DNA of 49,689 nt from JBPESN01 sp051710625 (GTDB lineage Bacteria > Pseudomonadota > Gammaproteobacteria > Enterobacterales > Enterobacteriaceae): positions 1-49,689 of the forward strand of contig NZ_JBPESN010000014.1 in NCBI RefSeq assembly GCF_051710625.1, in the 5' to 3' direction. A program made the translations under genes and the position numbers. Each line of letters begins with the position of its first letter. The first letter of the stretch is position 1. The notes under the pieces are model-generated. The model made no database searches and was not told the DNA's origin. It saw nothing but the letters and a program-made list of their open reading frames with translations. Below, in pieces: positions 37,191 through 46,086 of the stretch.

Positions 37191-38173
37191 GCAATATTGT
37201 CCCGTTTGAAATGGTCATAGCCGTGCCAGTCATACTCTACCGATTGGTGATGACGCATAAATTGAATCCCTTCGCTTCGCGGCCCGATTTGGCCGATGCA
37301 GGTAAAAGGCGCGCCGGTATGGCTCAAGGCCACATCTAATGCGCCGCGGTTGATTTCAGGCACCGTAAAGCACAGTTCGTAATCTTCGCCGCCGACAAGC
37401 GCCCAGCGCAGCGCCTGATCGGGTGTGGTGTGGCGCAGCAGCGCAGGTGAATAGGGGATATCGTCCAGATTGATGCGGGCGCCGCAATCACTACGGGTAA
37501 GGATATGGCGTAGATCCGTGATAATACCGTCGGAAATGTCGATGGCGGTGCTGACGAGATCGCGCACTGCCTGCCCCTGCAAGATCCGCGGCTGCGGACG
37601 CAAATGACGCGCCAGCAAATACTGCCTGTCCTGTGGATCCAGAACCTGCAGACGCTCTTGCAGTATCGCCAGGCCGGCCGCGCTGTCCCCCAGCGTGCCG
37701 GTAACATAGATCCAGTCGCCAATGCGGGCACCGTGGCGGGTCAGCGCGCGGCCCGCGGGTACAATACCTTGAATAGTCAGCGTCAGGCTCAGTGGGCCTC
37801 GGGTAGTGTCGCCGCCGATAAGCTGCATATCGTAATAATCTAATTGCTGGAATAAGCTGTCGCTAAAGGCGGCCAGCCAGTTCTCTTCCACCGAGGGCAA
37901 GGTCAGCGCCAGCGAAAGCCAGGCCGGATCGGCCCCCATGGCGGCCAGATCGCTCAAGTTCGCCGCCAGCGATTTAAACCCTAAGTCAGACGGACTGATG
38001 TCCGGCAAAAAATGCGTGCCCGCCACCAGCGTATCCGTACTGACCGCAATCCACTTTTTCTCAGCTACCGACAGCAGCGCACAGTCATCGCCGATGCCCA
38101 CCACCACATCCCGGCGCGTACTGCGCATCTGGTTGAAATAGCGGTTAATGAGGTCAAACTCACCACATGCCAT
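37187..38173 (-). CDS. thiL: Thiamine-monophosphate kinase
   Basis: ThiL phosphorylates thiamine monophosphate to the cofactor thiamine diphosphate. The 328-residue protein (325 in E. coli) shows the magnesium/ATP motifs VGIGDDCALL, STDTLVAGTHFLPD, LSDLAAMGADPAWLSLAL, IGGDTTRGPL and the substrate region DISDGIITDL. The start MACGEFDLINRYF at 38173 matches the family; a longer open frame of 13 more codons lacks similarity. It is intact although thiI is broken, so it can serve imported or salvaged thiamine phosphate. Confidence 0.96.
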   Translation of the reverse strand: MACGEFDLINRYFNQMRSTRRDVVVGIGDDCALLSVAEKKWIAVSTDTLVAGTHFLPDISPSDLGFKSLAANLSDLAAMGADPAWLSLALTLPSVEENWLAAFSDSLFQQLDYYDMQLIGGDTTRGPLSLTLTIQGIVPAGRALTRHGARIGDWIYVTGTLGDSAAGLAILQERLQVLDPQDRQYLLARHLRPQPRILQGQAVRDLVSTAIDISDGIITDLRHILTRSDCGARINLDDIPYSPALLRHTTPDQALRWALVGGEDYELCFTVPEINRGALDVALSHTGAPFTCIGQIGPRSEGIQFMRHHQSVEYDWHGYDHFKRDNIA

Positions 38174-38242
38174 ACTCTGTCCAAAGTTGTATTGGTGCTG
38201 ACGCGGCGTCACTGCGGGAGCGGTTATTCCGACCCCGCCCCG

Positions 38243-38662
38243 CTATTTTCTGTTGAGACGAATCTGGGGGGCTACCTTGTCCAGCACACCATTGATAAAT
38301 TTGTAACTCTCTTCTGCGCCAAAGATTTTGGCCAGCTCAATAGCTTCGTTGATGGCGACCTTGTAAGGGACATCCTGGCGTTTGCTCAATTCAAACAGCG
38401 CAATGCGCAGCACGGCACGCTCAACGTGGCCGAGCTCTTCCAACTGACGTGAAAGGTAGGGCGCCATCAGCTTGTCCAGCTCCCGGGCGTTCGTCGCCGC
38501 GCCGGCATACAGCTCGCGGAAATAAGCGACATCCACATCCGACGTGTCCTGCTCCGCCAGAAACTGGACTTCGATATCGGCGATGTCGTTATGTGATAAT
38601 TGCCATGAGTAAAGCGCCTGGACGGCACATTCACGAGCACGGCGACGAGCGGCTGGTTTCAC
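38243..38662 (-). CDS. nusB: NusB, transcription antitermination factor
   Basis: NusB binds boxA RNA together with NusE (ribosomal protein S10) and helps transcription through rRNA operons. The 139-residue all-helical protein equals E. coli: RRRARECAVQALYSWQLSHN with the arginine-rich RNA contact, EELGHVERAVLRIALFELSK, and AKIFGAEESYKFINGVLDKV near the end. It sits between ribE and thiL, separated by 15 and 69 bases. Confidence 0.97.
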   Translation of the reverse strand: MKPAARRRARECAVQALYSWQLSHNDIADIEVQFLAEQDTSDVDVAYFRELYAGAATNARELDKLMAPYLSRQLEELGHVERAVLRIALFELSKRQDVPYKVAINEAIELAKIFGAEESYKFINGVLDKVAPQIRLNRK

Positions 38663-38677
38663 AAAATTTCCCTTTAC

Positions 38678-39148
38678 TTACGCTTTAATGGCTTGCAATA
38701 CGTTGATCATTTCGAGCGCAGTCAGTGCGGCTTCCGCGCCCTTGTTGCCGGCTTTAGTGCCGGCGCGTTCGATAGCCTGTTCAATACTCTCGGTGGTCAG
38801 TACCCCGAACGCCACCGGCTGCGCGGCGCGCGCGGCAACCGCGGACAGGCCGGAGCTGCACTCGCCGGCGACGAATTCAAAATGCGCGGTGCCGCCACGG
38901 ATAACGGTACCAAGCGCCACGATGGCGTCATAGTTTTTGCTGTCGGCCAGCGCGCTGACCGCTAACGGCAATTCATAAGCCCCAGGCACCCAGACCACGG
39001 TAATATTTTCGTCTTTGACCTGGCCGATGCGTTTCAGGGCGTCGACGGCGCCATCAAGCAGGCTGTCATTAATGAAGTGGTTAAAGCGCGCAATAGCGAT
39101 AGCAACGCGCGCATCGGGGGCTGCAACAACACCTTCAATAACGTTCAT
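38678..39148 (-). CDS. ribE: 6,7-dimethyl-8-ribityllumazine synthase
   Basis: RibE (also named RibH) makes lumazine, the direct riboflavin precursor. The 156-residue protein matches E. coli length. Visible are VAIAIARFNHFINDSLLDGA, the substrate motif VWVPGAYELPLAVSALA, and the catalytic histidine in GTVIRGGTAHFEFVAGECSS. The start at 39148 (MNVIEGVVAAPDAR) is chosen by family length. It lies between ribD and nusB. Confidence 0.97.
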   Translation of the reverse strand: MNVIEGVVAAPDARVAIAIARFNHFINDSLLDGAVDALKRIGQVKDENITVVWVPGAYELPLAVSALADSKNYDAIVALGTVIRGGTAHFEFVAGECSSGLSAVAARAAQPVAFGVLTTESIEQAIERAGTKAGNKGAEAALTALEMINVLQAIKA

Positions 39149-39234
39149 GGTTATCCTTACAAAATGGCAGAAAGCTGAATCGTCTCGCGAGGGAGCGAAT
39201 TCTAACATAATACTTTGTCCGCTGCGCGGGCCAA

Positions 39235-40362
39235 TTAAGCGCGTTCGCCGGGTTTTAGACACAGGCGAAGGTCGGGCCCCACCTGCCGGACATCAAGCAG
39301 GGTAAAACCCGGCGCCGCGCCAAGCCGTTCCAGCCCCGGCAGCAGACACAGCGGGCGGGCGTTGGCACCAAGCAGTTTTGGCGCCTGATACAGTATCAGT
39401 TCATCCACCAGCCCGGCGCCCAGCAGCGCGCCGGCAAGCCCCGCGCCCGCCTCGACCCACAGGCTGTTAATCTGACGGCGGCCCAATTGCATCATCAACG
39501 CCACCAGATCGAGATGCGCGGCGTTTGCTCCCTCGCCGGCTGGCAGCAGGAGTTGCTCTACCGACGAAGGCCACGTCAAATTATCCGGCGCAAAGCGCGC
39601 CAGCCAGGTCAGCCCCTCCCCCTGCGCCACCCGATGGAATGGCGTCACGCGATTGGCGCTGTCGATGATAACCCGCACCGGCTGGCGCAACCGCTCCTCG
39701 GGATAATGGGCCTGGACATCCTCCGGCAGCGACGGCCAGCGTACCGTCAGGGCGGGATCGTCCGCCAGCACCGTGGCGGCGGTGGAAAGAATGGCGTCGC
39801 TTTCGGCACGCCAGCGCTGGACATCCTGCCGCGCTTCGGCAGAGGTAATCCACTGGCTTTCCCCGGATGCCATGGCGGTGCGGCCATCAAGCGATGCCGC
39901 AAGTTTGAGCCTGGCCCAGGGAAAACCGGTGCGCATGCGTTTAAGGAAGCCTGGATTCACCGCCTCCGCCTCCGTCAGCATCAGGCCATGGCGCACCTCT
40001 ATCCCCACCTGCTGTAACCGATAAAACCCGCGGCCCGCCACCTGAGGGTTCGGGTCGGGCATCGCGGCCACTACCCGCGCCACGCCGGCGTCTATCAGCG
40101 CGGCGGCGCAGGGAGGCGTGCGCCCGTGGTGGCTGCAGGGCTCAAGCGTGACATAGGCGGTGGCGCCGCGCGCCGCGTTCCCCGCCTGACGCAGCGCATG
40201 CACCTCGGCGTGCGCATAGCCGGCGCGCTGATGGTACCCTTCGCCAACAATGCGCCCGTCACGAACAATGACGCAGCCGACATTGGGGTTGGGCGCCGTC
40301 GTGAAACGCCCCCGCCGCGCCAGCTCAAACGCGCGCGCGAGATAAACCTCATCATGATTCAT
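39235..40362 (-). CDS. ribD: RibD, bifunctional riboflavin deaminase/reductase
   Basis: RibD performs two steps of riboflavin synthesis. The 375-residue protein (367 in E. coli) has an N-terminal deaminase with zinc ligands in YAHAEVHALRQAG and LEPCSHHGRTPPC, and a C-terminal reductase from about residue 150 (LKLAASLDGRTAMASGESQW, SLWVEAGAGLAGALL). No riboswitch is seen upstream; the gene follows nrdR by 23 bases and is probably cotranscribed with it. Confidence 0.97.
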   Translation of the reverse strand: MNHDEVYLARAFELARRGRFTTAPNPNVGCVIVRDGRIVGEGYHQRAGYAHAEVHALRQAGNAARGATAYVTLEPCSHHGRTPPCAAALIDAGVARVVAAMPDPNPQVAGRGFYRLQQVGIEVRHGLMLTEAEAVNPGFLKRMRTGFPWARLKLAASLDGRTAMASGESQWITSAEARQDVQRWRAESDAILSTAATVLADDPALTVRWPSLPEDVQAHYPEERLRQPVRVIIDSANRVTPFHRVAQGEGLTWLARFAPDNLTWPSSVEQLLLPAGEGANAAHLDLVALMMQLGRRQINSLWVEAGAGLAGALLGAGLVDELILYQAPKLLGANARPLCLLPGLERLGAAPGFTLLDVRQVGPDLRLCLKPGERA

Positions 40363-40385
40363 AGGATGGTCCTTAAGGGTTGCGC

Positions 40386-40836
40386 CTAATCCTGCAGCCG
40401 GGCGCTCTCTTCGCTGAACTCACGGATATCCTCAAAACTACGGTAAACCGAGGCGAAACGGATATAGGCGACCTTGTCGAGCTTTTTCAGCGCGTCCATG
40501 ACGAGATTACCGATCACTTTGCTCCGCACCTCTCGCTCGGCGGTGACGCGCAGCTGGGATTTGATGTGGTTGATGGCCATTTCGACATCGTCGGATTTGA
40601 CCGGCCGCTTTTCCAGCGCCTTTGAAAACCCGCCACGCAGCTTTTCTTCAATTGAACGGTCCGCGCACGTCATTGCTTTTGATAACGCGAGGCAACACGA
40701 GTTCCGCCACCTCGAAGGTGGCGAAGCGTTCGTTACAGACGACGCACTGCTGGCGGCGGCGAACCTGAGTTCCTTCCCCCAGCAGACGGGAATTAATCAC
40801 TTTGGTATCGACTGCAGAACAAAACGGGCAATGCAT
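40386..40836 (-). pseudogene. nrdR: nrdR, ribonucleotide reductase repressor, single +1 frameshift
   Basis: NrdR senses ATP/dATP and represses ribonucleotide reductase genes. The first frame has the zinc ribbon (MHCPFCSAVDTKVINSRLLG, RRRQQCVVCNERFATFEVAE) and ends VIKSNDVRGPFN-stop at 40648. One extra base at about 40650 puts the ATP-cone domain in the next frame: EEKLRGGFSKALEKRPVKSD, then RFASVYRSFEDIREFSEESA, ending RLQD. With that base removed the protein would have 149 residues, exactly as E. coli. A sequencing error is therefore possible; otherwise the gene is freshly inactivated. Confidence 0.85.
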
Positions 40837-40908
40837 AGCGCTTCCTGGCCGGCTGATTAGGGATAGGATAGTTTAACGCGAACTCCGCAGACTACAAAGC
40901 AACAGTAC

Positions 40909-41402
40909 TTAAAGCGGAACCGCCGCCGCAGAGTTGGGAATATTGACGGTGAAGCCGCTGCGCTGGTGGCGCAAAACGAGCAAAATCGGCAGTCCACTCG
41001 CGCCATCTACCTTTATCCGGCGGCGAAAACCGCGGCCGAAGTGCAAAGCGAGGCGGGCACACTGCGGGTTTCTGTCGATCAGGTGGAAGCGGAGGCCAGC
41101 GGCTCGCGTGCGCAGCTGCATATCCGCAGCGCGGACAGCGCGGCGTTGAGGCCCCTGCATGAGATTATAGATTGGGGACAGGTGGACGCGCGGCGACGGG
41201 TAAATTACTGACCGCCAACGCGCTCAGCTAGCCGATTTCCGTACCGGTCTCGCTGCTGCCAAGAACCGAAGCCACCACCGAACTGCGGATGTCCGGCCTG
41301 ACGCCGGAGCAGGTGGGGTTTATCCGGCTGCATGATATTCACCCGGACACGCCGCAGACCCCGCCGGCCGCGGATGCCAGCAAACCTGTCGGCAGCCAGT
41401 AG
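40909..41402 (+). pseudogene. yajI: yajI remnant (DUF3251 lipoprotein)
   Basis: YajI is a lipoprotein of unknown function, next to nrdR in E. coli and on the opposite strand, as here. The readable frame gives STRAIYLYPAAKTAAEVQSE, LRVSVDQVEAEASGSRAQLH and LHEIIDWGQVDA, then shifts to ATGKLLTANALS, a stop, then VPVSLLPRTEATTELRMSGL and LTPEQVGFIRLHDIHP, ending at 41402. No start codon or signal peptide remains, so the left limit is approximate. The following 175 bases up to secF are unassigned. The family name is recalled from similarity and not searched. Confidence 0.65.
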
Positions 41403-41577
41403 GCCCAGCGCTTACGATCCGCCAGGCGCCAGACCTCGCGCGCCTGGCCCGATGAGTTAGCCGGTAGCGCGAACAGTAGGTGATAACTGCTGCTCCTCAT
41501 GCGCCAGGCCGGATGTAGCTGGCCAAGCTGACTACAGTCGCAGACCGCTTGCACGGCTGCGGCGCGCGGCGCCTCTA

Positions 41578-42555
41578 TCAGGGCAGCAGTGACGGCTGAT
41601 CGGCGCCTTCTTTCTCCACCTTCTGCTGCAGCAGATGCTCACGCTTCATACCGAGCTTAAGCGCCAACGCCGACGCCACATAAATGGAACTGACGGTGCC
41701 GATAAACACGCCGATGAACAGCGTGGTCGAGAAACCGCGCAGCATCGCCCCGCCGAAAATCAACAACATCAGCACCACCATCAACGTGGTGGCCGAGGTC
41801 ATTATGGTCCGGCTCAGGGTCTGCGTTAGCGAGACGTTGAAAATATCGTAAGCGCTACCGCGGCGGATCTTGCGGAAGTTCTCACGAATACGGTCCGACA
41901 CCACGATACTGTCATTCAGCGAATAGCCGATCACCGACATCAGCGAGGCAATAATCGTCAGATCGATCTCGATGTGGAACAGCGACAAGACGCCGAGCGT
42001 AATCACTACGTCATGCGTCAGCGCCAATACCGCCCCGGTCGCCAGCCGCCATTCAAAACGGAAACTGACATAAATCAGGATACAGATCAATGCAACCAGC
42101 AGCGCCATACCGCCATCCTGCGCCAGATCGCTGCCGACACTCGGGCCGACGAACTCGACCCGTTTCACGGCGGCGTTCTGACCCGTGGCGTGATTAATCA
42201 CGCCAAGAACTTTATTCCCCAATTCCTGGCCAAGCCCGTCTTGCACCGGTGGCATACGGATCATTACGTCGCGGCTGCTGCCGAAATTCTGTACCAGCGG
42301 ATCGGTAAAGCCCTCGTGCTCAAGCGCCTCACGCATCTGGTCAAGATCGGCATCGGCGGGCTTTTCCAGGTTAAGTTCAATCACCGTCCCGCCCGTGAAA
42401 TCCAGCCCCCAGTTAAAGCCCTTTACCGCCATGATGGCGATGGAGGCGATAAGCAGAATAGCCGACAGGCTGAACGCGACATAATCCCAGCGCATGAAGT
42501 CATAGACTTTACGGCCGTAATTCAATTCTTCAACATTTCGTTGTTGCTGAGCCAC
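41578..42555 (-). CDS. secF: SecF, protein translocase accessory subunit
   Basis: SecF works with SecD to complete export through SecYEG using the proton gradient. The 325-residue protein (323 in E. coli) has the first membrane helix (LSAILLIASIAIMAVKGFNW), the family motif WGLDFTGGTVIELN, the periplasmic P4 domain, and helices with VIGYSLNDSIVVSDRIRENF and SRTIMTSATTLMVVLMLLIF. It starts nine bases after the secD stop. Intact. Confidence 0.97.
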   Translation of the reverse strand: MAQQQRNVEELNYGRKVYDFMRWDYVAFSLSAILLIASIAIMAVKGFNWGLDFTGGTVIELNLEKPADADLDQMREALEHEGFTDPLVQNFGSSRDVMIRMPPVQDGLGQELGNKVLGVINHATGQNAAVKRVEFVGPSVGSDLAQDGGMALLVALICILIYVSFRFEWRLATGAVLALTHDVVITLGVLSLFHIEIDLTIIASLMSVIGYSLNDSIVVSDRIRENFRKIRRGSAYDIFNVSLTQTLSRTIMTSATTLMVVLMLLIFGGAMLRGFSTTLFIGVFIGTVSSIYVASALALKLGMKREHLLQQKVEKEGADQPSLLP

Positions 42556-42564
42556 AAGCCACTC

Positions 42565-44415
42565 CTAGATAGACAGCTTATCGATGCGTTTACCGCCGTA
42601 AAGCAGGTTAACGATGGCACGCGTGCCGATGATCGCCGTAAACATGGAGGTAGCGACCCCGATGGCGGTGGTGATGGCAAAGCCCTTGATGGACCCAGTC
42701 CCCACGGCATACAGGATAATGGCGGTAATCAGCGTGGTGACGTTGGCGTCAACAATACTGGAGAACGCGCCCCGATAGCCCTCATGAATGGCTTGCTGCA
42801 CCGTGCGACCGTTGCGCAGCTCCTCTTTGATGCGCTCATTGATGAGTACATTGGCATCCACCGCCACCGCCAGCGTCAGCACAATACCGGCAATCCCCGG
42901 CATGGTCAGCGTCGCGCCGGGCAGCAAGGACATAATGCCGATGATCAGCACCAGGTTGACGATGAGCGCCGTGGTGACGATAAGACCAAATTTGCGATAC
43001 CACACCACCATAAACAGAATTGACGCCACCAGCCCCCATAAGCAGGCCTCCAGCCCCTGGGTGATATTCTGCAACCCCAGGGTTGGACCGATGGTGCGCT
43101 CTTCCACAATCTGGATTGGCGCAATCAACGCCCCCGCCCGTAGCAACAGCGACAGCTGACGCGCTTCGTTAGGATTGTTGATCCCGGTGATACGGAAGCT
43201 GTTACCGAGTCGCGACTGAATGGTGGCGACATTAATAACCTCTTCCTGCTTCACTAGAATGAAACGGCCGTTGGCGTCTTTCTTGCCGCTATCCTTATAC
43301 TCCACAAACAAGGTGGCCATCAGCTTGCCGATGTTGTCCTTGGTGAAGTTGGACATGGTCGTACCGCCGGCGCCGTCGAGGGAAATGTTCACCTGCGGAC
43401 GGTTATATTCATCGGCGCTGGAGGTGGAATCGGTAATGTGATCCCCGGTCAGGATGACCCGTTTGTACAAGACAACCGGCTGGCCGGCGCGGGTGGCTTT
43501 CACCTCCGAATCCCCCGGCACGCGGCCGTTGGCGGCGGCGGTTTGATCCACCGCGCTATTGACCAGACGGAACTCCAGCGTCGCGGTCGCCCCGAGGATT
43601 TCCTTGGCGCGGGCCGTATCCTGAATACCCGGCAGTTCAACCACGATGTGATCGGCGCCCTGTCGTTGCACCAAAGGCTCGGCGACCCCCAGTTGGTTGA
43701 CGCGATTGCGCAGGATGGTGATGTTCTGCTGCACCGCGTATTCGCGGGCCTGGCGCAGTCGATCGTCCGCCAGCGTGGCGCGCAGGGCGTTATCACCCTG
43801 GCTGTTAATCACCAGATCGCGGGGGCGGAGCGTTAGCCATGAGATCGCCTGATCGCGGATTTCGGCGTCGTGGAAGCGGATTTCGCTGCCGTAATTCTCT
43901 ATTTTGCGCACCGCCGCATAAGGAATGCCCTTATCGCGTAAATCGCCGCGCAGGGTATCCATCGTCTGTTCCTGCAGCTTATTGAGCGCGGTATCCATAT
44001 CCACTTCCATCAGGAAGTGAACGCCGCCGCGCAAATCCAGGCCCAGCTTCATCGGCGCGGCTCCGAGCATGGCTAACCAGCCGGGTGTTGCCGGCGCCAG
44101 GTTGAGCGCCACGACATAATTGTCGCCGAGCGCGGTCATCATTAACGCTTCGCGGGCGCGCAACTGCACATCGGAGCTGGCGAAACGGGCTATAATGGCG
44201 CCATTTTCCAGCGCAATGGCTTTGCTGGCGATATGTTGTTGTTCTAATACGTTGCGAATCTGGACCAGCGTCGATTCACTGGCGGCGCCACCCCGCGCGC
44301 CAGTAATCTGTACGGCCGGGTCCTCACCATAGATGTTGGGAAGCGCATACAGCAGGCCGACGACCAGCGCCAGCACCAGCATGATGTACTTCCATAAAGG
44401 ATAACGGTTTAACAC
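42565..44415 (-). CDS. secD: SecD, protein translocase accessory subunit
   Basis: SecD has a large periplasmic P1 domain that pulls exported proteins. The 616-residue product (615 in E. coli) has an N-terminal helix (YIMLVLALVVGLLYALPNIY), the motif KLGLDLRGGVHFLMEVDMDT, the head/base P1 segments (RNRVNQLGVAEPLVQRQGAD) and C-terminal helices with LTLAVAVDANVLINERIKEE. Downstream of yajC by 27 bases and upstream of secF in the same operon. No defects. Confidence 0.97.
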   Translation of the reverse strand: MLNRYPLWKYIMLVLALVVGLLYALPNIYGEDPAVQITGARGGAASESTLVQIRNVLEQQHIASKAIALENGAIIARFASSDVQLRAREALMMTALGDNYVVALNLAPATPGWLAMLGAAPMKLGLDLRGGVHFLMEVDMDTALNKLQEQTMDTLRGDLRDKGIPYAAVRKIENYGSEIRFHDAEIRDQAISWLTLRPRDLVINSQGDNALRATLADDRLRQAREYAVQQNITILRNRVNQLGVAEPLVQRQGADHIVVELPGIQDTARAKEILGATATLEFRLVNSAVDQTAAANGRVPGDSEVKATRAGQPVVLYKRVILTGDHITDSTSSADEYNRPQVNISLDGAGGTTMSNFTKDNIGKLMATLFVEYKDSGKKDANGRFILVKQEEVINVATIQSRLGNSFRITGINNPNEARQLSLLLRAGALIAPIQIVEERTIGPTLGLQNITQGLEACLWGLVASILFMVVWYRKFGLIVTTALIVNLVLIIGIMSLLPGATLTMPGIAGIVLTLAVAVDANVLINERIKEELRNGRTVQQAIHEGYRGAFSSIVDANVTTLITAIILYAVGTGSIKGFAITTAIGVATSMFTAIIGTRAIVNLLYGGKRIDKLSI

Positions 44416-44442
44416 GGCGGTTCCCTTCGGGAAAATCAGCTA

Positions 44443-44775
44443 TTACAGCGCTTTCATCGTACCTTTCGGCAAAACGGCGGCCACAAAATCACGCTTGATG
44501 ACCACTTCATTGGTGTCGTTGAGCGCGATGGAAATATAGCCGGTGTCCGCGACTTTCACCACGCGGCCAACCAGCCCGCCGGTCGTCAGAACTTCATCAC
44601 CTTTGGAAATGGAGCTCATCAGTTCTTTATGCACTTTGGAGCGTTTTTGCTGCGGGCGCAGGATCATGAAATAAAAGATCAGACCGAAAACGACCAGCAT
44701 CACCACCAGAGAGTAAGGACTAGACTGGGACGGAGTACCGGTGGCGGCAACGGCGTCAGAAACGAAAAAACTCAT
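44443..44775 (-). CDS. yajC: YajC, Sec translocase accessory membrane protein
   Basis: YajC is a small single-span membrane protein associated with SecDF. The 110 residues equal E. coli. One membrane helix, SLVVMLVVFGLIFYFMILRP, is followed by the basic QQKRSKVHKELMSSISKGDE and GGLVGRVVKVADTGYISIAL. The start codon directly abuts the stop of tgt (44776), so the two are translated in series. Confidence 0.97.
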   Translation of the reverse strand: MSFFVSDAVAATGTPSQSSPYSLVVMLVVFGLIFYFMILRPQQKRSKVHKELMSSISKGDEVLTTGGLVGRVVKVADTGYISIALNDTNEVVIKRDFVAAVLPKGTMKAL

Positions 44776-45924
44776 TTAAATTCCCTCATTGTTACGTAAC
44801 TCGACGACTAAAGGTGGAACCGGCTTACCTGTCCGGCGATAAAACTCACCTACAAAGTGCTCTAATTTACCCTCATCGATAGCCTGGCGTAAACCCGCCA
44901 TCAAACGCTGGTAATAACGTAGGTTATGGATAGTATTCAGACGGGCACCCAATATTTCGTTGCAACGGTCAAGATGATGCAAGTATGCACGGCTATAATT
45001 GCGACAGGTGTAACAATCACATTCCGCATCCAGCGGCGCGACATCGTCTTTGTACCGGGCATTGCGGATTTTCACCACGCCATCGGTGACAAACAGATGG
45101 CCGTTGCGGGCATTACGGGTCGGCATAACACAGTCGAACATATCAATACCGCGGCGTACGCCCTCCACTACATCCTCTGGCTTACCGACCCCCATTAAAT
45201 AGCGCGGTTTACCAGCCGGAATCTGCGGGCAGAGATGCGCCAGGATTCGGTGCATATCAGCCTTCGGTTCCCCTACCGCCAGGCCGCCCAGAGCGTAACC
45301 ATCAAATCCAATCTCTACCAGTCTTTTTACCGATACATCTCGTAAATCTTCATAAACACCACCCTGAATAATGCCAAATAGCGCATTGGGATTACCCAGT
45401 TCGTCAAAGCGCTGACGGCTGCGCGCCGCCCAGCGCAGCGACATTTCCATCGATTGTTTGGCGTAATCCCAATCGGACGGATAAGGCGTACATTCGTCAA
45501 AAATCATCACGATATCGGAACCCAGATCGTACTGGATTTCCATCGATTTTTCCGGGCTGAGGAAAATCGCGTCACCGTTGATCGGATTACGGAAATGCAC
45601 GCCTCCTTCGGTGATTTTGCGAATGTCCCCCAGGCTAAATACCTGGAAACCGCCGGAATCAGTCAGTATCGGGCCATGCCATTGCATAAAATCGTGCAAA
45701 TCACCGTGCAGCTTCATCACAGCCTGCCCCGGCCGCAGCCACAGATGAAAGGTATTACCCAGCAGGATTTGCGCCCCGGTTTCTTTTACTTCTTCAGGGG
45801 TCATGCCCTTAACAATGCCGTATGTCCCGACCGGCATAAACGCCGGCGTTTCCACCACGCCCCGATCAAAGACCCGCCGCCCGCGGCGGGCCTGGCCATC
45901 GGTTTTCAATAATTGATATTCCAC
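44776..45924 (-). CDS. tgt: Queuine tRNA-ribosyltransferase (tRNA-guanine transglycosylase)
   Basis: Tgt exchanges guanine-34 of tRNAs with GUN anticodons for preQ1. The 382-residue protein (375 in E. coli) has the catalytic aspartates in LTDSGGFQVFSLGDIRK and DMFDCVMPTRNARNGH, the preQ1 pocket (GIIQGGVYEDLRD, LGGLAVGEP) and the zinc ligands CDCYTCRNYSRAYLHH. Translation probably starts at GTG 45922-45924, with GGAGG six bases upstream; an ATG four bases earlier is out of frame. It is intact although both queC and queA here are broken. Confidence 0.95.
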   Translation of the reverse strand: MEYQLLKTDGQARRGRRVFDRGVVETPAFMPVGTYGIVKGMTPEEVKETGAQILLGNTFHLWLRPGQAVMKLHGDLHDFMQWHGPILTDSGGFQVFSLGDIRKITEGGVHFRNPINGDAIFLSPEKSMEIQYDLGSDIVMIFDECTPYPSDWDYAKQSMEMSLRWAARSRQRFDELGNPNALFGIIQGGVYEDLRDVSVKRLVEIGFDGYALGGLAVGEPKADMHRILAHLCPQIPAGKPRYLMGVGKPEDVVEGVRRGIDMFDCVMPTRNARNGHLFVTDGVVKIRNARYKDDVAPLDAECDCYTCRNYSRAYLHHLDRCNEILGARLNTIHNLRYYQRLMAGLRQAIDEGKLEHFVGEFYRRTGKPVPPLVVELRNNEGI

Positions 45925-46086
45925 ACATCCTCCAACACCAGAGAAACAGTCCGATGCTTGATGAAAAGGAGCGTATTCTACCAACCTCCCAAGCCGCTAT
46001 ACAAGCCAGTCCGCGCGCTGTATTTATCACCGGCGTTGTCAATGAATGCTTTCTCTCGCCGGCGGTCTGCGCTTGAATCAGGTCCG

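Noticed and set aside
39149..40385. FMN riboswitch controlling ribD or ribE
   Set aside because: The gaps around ribE and ribD are too short and I see no FMN-element sequence; in enterobacteria this element precedes ribB instead.
40386..40836. Programmed frameshifting in nrdR
   Set aside because: The site has no slippery heptamer or evident downstream structure, and the family does not use recoding; a mutation or error is simpler.
41974..43023. Long plus-strand open frame (349 codons) opposite secF and secD
   Set aside because: It spans the junction of two intact minus-strand genes and shows the composition of an antisense shadow.
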